Assembly: GCF_001638985.1 (NCBI RefSeq)
Contig: NW_017265149.1
Span: forward strand, 925,619-989,618
Length of the DNA stretch: 64,000 nucleotides
DNA from: Phycomyces blakesleeanus NRRL 1555(-)
Lineage: Eukaryota > Mucoromycota > Mucoromycetes > Mucorales > Phycomycetaceae
Direction: 5' to 3'
Part shown: positions 62,151 to 64,000 of the stretch, piece by piece
Numbering within the stretch: the stretch's first letter is position 1
Layout: every line of letters starts with the position of its first letter
Made by a program: the position numbers and the translations under genes
Notes under the pieces: generated by a model
Told to the model about the DNA's origin: nothing
The model's database searches: none
The model's input: only the letters and a program-made list of their open reading frames with translations

Positions 62151-62541
62151 AGAAAGAAAGAAAAGACAAGACAAGAGATGATAATTTCTAAAGTTATTAC
62201 CTGTGTTTTATTCTTCTTCTTCTTCTTTATATATATATATATATATATGTAAATATATATAAAAGAAGAAACAAAAATACATATATATCGCACATAGCGA
62301 AAAAATCAACCAACCAATCAACCAACCAACCAAATATAATAAATGTACTTTTATCAAAAGGCAGAGGATTAATGTGTTCTCTCTTTCTCTGTATATGCAT
62401 ATGCATATATCTGTGTGTACAGATAATAAGCAAGTAGAAATATACGAAAAATAAATAAATATAGATAAAGAGATGTATGGGTTATAGTCTAGAAATAGCG
62501 AAATTCAATACGCCTTTTTATTATTATAATTACTACTACGA
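62151..62541. other. Convergent spacer RER1 / frataxin
   Basis: 391 bp with the 3' ends of both genes, (TTC)n at 62211-62226, (TA)n at 62228-62249 and a CCAA tract near 62309-62332. Confidence 0.5.
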
Positions 62542-62891
62542 CTATTGTTCTTCTCCAAACAAGTCGACCTTTTGTTCCAGTGCGTCTGACAATTCTTCAT
62601 TGAATAATTCATCCAGAGTGTGGTTGTCACGACTATAGAACCACTTTCCTGACTCAACATCATAGTCAAATCTCTTGGGTCCACTAGATAAGAAAATTTT
62701 GTGTTGGTTAATTTGTTAGCTCATGTTAATAATCTTCTTGCTTGGTACCTTTTGGGGGAAGAGAACCAGATTTGACGGTTTGGAGGCTGTTTGTTCAATA
62801 CATATGTACCCTTTTCACCAAGTTTCAATGTCATTACACCTTGCTATAATATTAATTAATTAATTCATAAATTCATAAATTCATTCATTAC

Positions 62892-62922
<31 letters not shown>

Positions 62923-63444
62923 CGTTTTGTCTATTTGTTTATTTATCCACATAAAATAAATGAATATTCAATCAACTACTCTAATATATCCATTTTCTTC
63001 TTTCTTGTAGAAAGATAGTCTATACTTACAGAATATTCAACATCGTATGCGTCCATGTCAATCTCATCACCAATAGCTTCCAATCGTTCAACCATCAAAT
63101 CAAATGTCTTGTCAGCTGCTTTATGGTAATCTTCAGGGGAAAGATCACTGACAATATTATTATTGTTATTATTTTGAGAAACGATAAATATGAGTCGACA
63201 GGCATGGCATTCACTCTTTCTTCTTCTACTTCTTTTTAGCCTTTTGCAATCAAATAAAATAAACTCACGCAATGTGATATTGTGTGCTGTAGGTTCGCTG
63301 AATAGATCCAAATGATTGCATGAGACGTGCAGGTGCGGTAGGAATAACAGCAGCTACTCCTATGCGTCTTGTGGCCACTGTCGAAAGGGATCGGCGAGTG
63401 ATGACTGGGAGTATTAAGCGTGAGGCGATTCGTGCGGTAAACAT
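62542..63444 (-). CDS. YFH1: Frataxin, mitochondrial
   Basis: Iron-binding regulator of Fe-S cluster assembly on Isu1/Nfs1. Exons 63269-63444, 63030-63147, 62749-62843 and 62542-62683 give 176 aa. The first 55 residues are a basic Ser/Arg-rich presequence ([20 protein letters not shown]). The frataxin fold follows, with an acidic helix ([20 protein letters not shown]), then [40 protein letters not shown] and FDYD....[17 protein letters not shown]. All these are family hallmarks. The last intron join (AAAG|T) gives the canonical [12 protein letters not shown]. Confidence 0.96.
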
Positions 63445-64000
63445 TGAATAGAATAAACAAGGTTTCTTATAGATGAATTTTAAATAGCCAAAAGTATACT
63501 ATACAAACACACACACACACACACACACAACATCCTTCACCCCTTTGACAGCTTTTCAACTCCGACATTAATCCCTGTGTGTGTGTAATATATATATATT
63601 TTTTGTATTTTTATTTGAGACTTTACATATATTACTTTTTTTGGCTTAATATTTGTTTGATGTATGGCATCATATGCGCAAGAAATTTCAAATGATTTGA
63701 AACGCCTGTAAAAGAAAGAAGACCAAAGAGCTTATTCTGGAAGAATTTCTATTAAGCAAATGAAAGAAAATAAAATAAAATAAAAAAAGTAATACCATAG
63801 TAATCATTACTCTTTTTTTTTTGTTGATTTCAAATAGATAATCAATTCTTGGGTTAATTGTAATGGAAAATGATAATAGACTTTCGGTAACTGTTTGTCT
63901 TGAGCTCTTATAGTTTCATTCAAATAAATACATCATAAAGAGTATATATATATATATATATGATTAACAAGATAAGTTTATTTTAATATCAAGTGTTTTA
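63445..64000. other. Upstream region of frataxin with microsatellites
   Basis: 556 bp to the window end: frataxin promoter, (AC)n at 63506-63529, (TA)n at about 63588-63598 and 63943-63961. No gene seen. Confidence 0.5.

Overview
The window is nuclear DNA of a filamentous fungus, most likely an early-diverging lineage of the Mucoromycota/Mucorales type. The evidence is short GT-AG introns in nearly every gene, protein sequences that sit between yeast and animal orthologues (SAE1-like Aos1, PUF60, MFAP1, UBTD-like protein, APE1), gene-poor AT-rich spacers, and very abundant microsatellites. No bacterial, plasmid or phage features are present. I found no intact transposon, tRNA, 5S rRNA or CRISPR array.

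Layout. 1-3.98 kb is AT-rich DNA without a recognisable gene. 3.98-9.03 kb holds SUMO E1 subunit AOS1 (+), an intron-rich histone H3 gene (+) and aspartokinase (-). After a 2.6 kb spacer comes PUS1 (+, 11.67-13.68 kb). A GC-richer, structured, apparently non-coding unit lies at about 15.16-15.73 kb. Three small secreted Kre9/KNH-like proteins form a cluster at 18.1-22.5 kb. 22.5-26.2 kb is a gene desert with possible gene relics. 26.2-39.8 kb is a dense housekeeping block: a disordered orphan protein, a 4'-phosphopantetheinyl transferase, a myristoylatable UBTD-type ubiquitin-like protein, kinetochore NDC80, an F-box-like orphan, splicing factor PUF60, the AP endonuclease APE1, and spliceosomal MFAP1. 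A Rho GTPase (41.9-42.9 kb) and homoserine dehydrogenase (43.2-44.5 kb, -) follow. Then come a mitochondrial PP2C phosphatase of the Ptc5 type (47.6-49.5 kb, -), a 3.6 kb microsatellite field, and a long low-complexity AT-hook/PHD-finger protein (53.1-57.4 kb). The window ends with PEX11, RER1 and frataxin.

Functional links. Aspartokinase and homoserine dehydrogenase are steps 1 and 3 of the aspartate pathway to threonine and methionine. They lie 34 kb apart on the same strand, so they are not a cluster. PUF60 and MFAP1 are both pre-mRNA splicing proteins flanking APE1, and APE1 and MFAP1 share a divergent 0.47 kb promoter with CACGTG and TGACGTC elements. Three genes (AOS1, NDC80, PTC5) each require one GC-AG intron, RER1 requires an 11-nt micro-exon, and PUS1 and APE1 each have in-frame upstream starts that could add an organelle-targeting sequence. 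All exon joins were derived by eye from splice consensus, reading phase and family homology. They have not been tested against RNA data.
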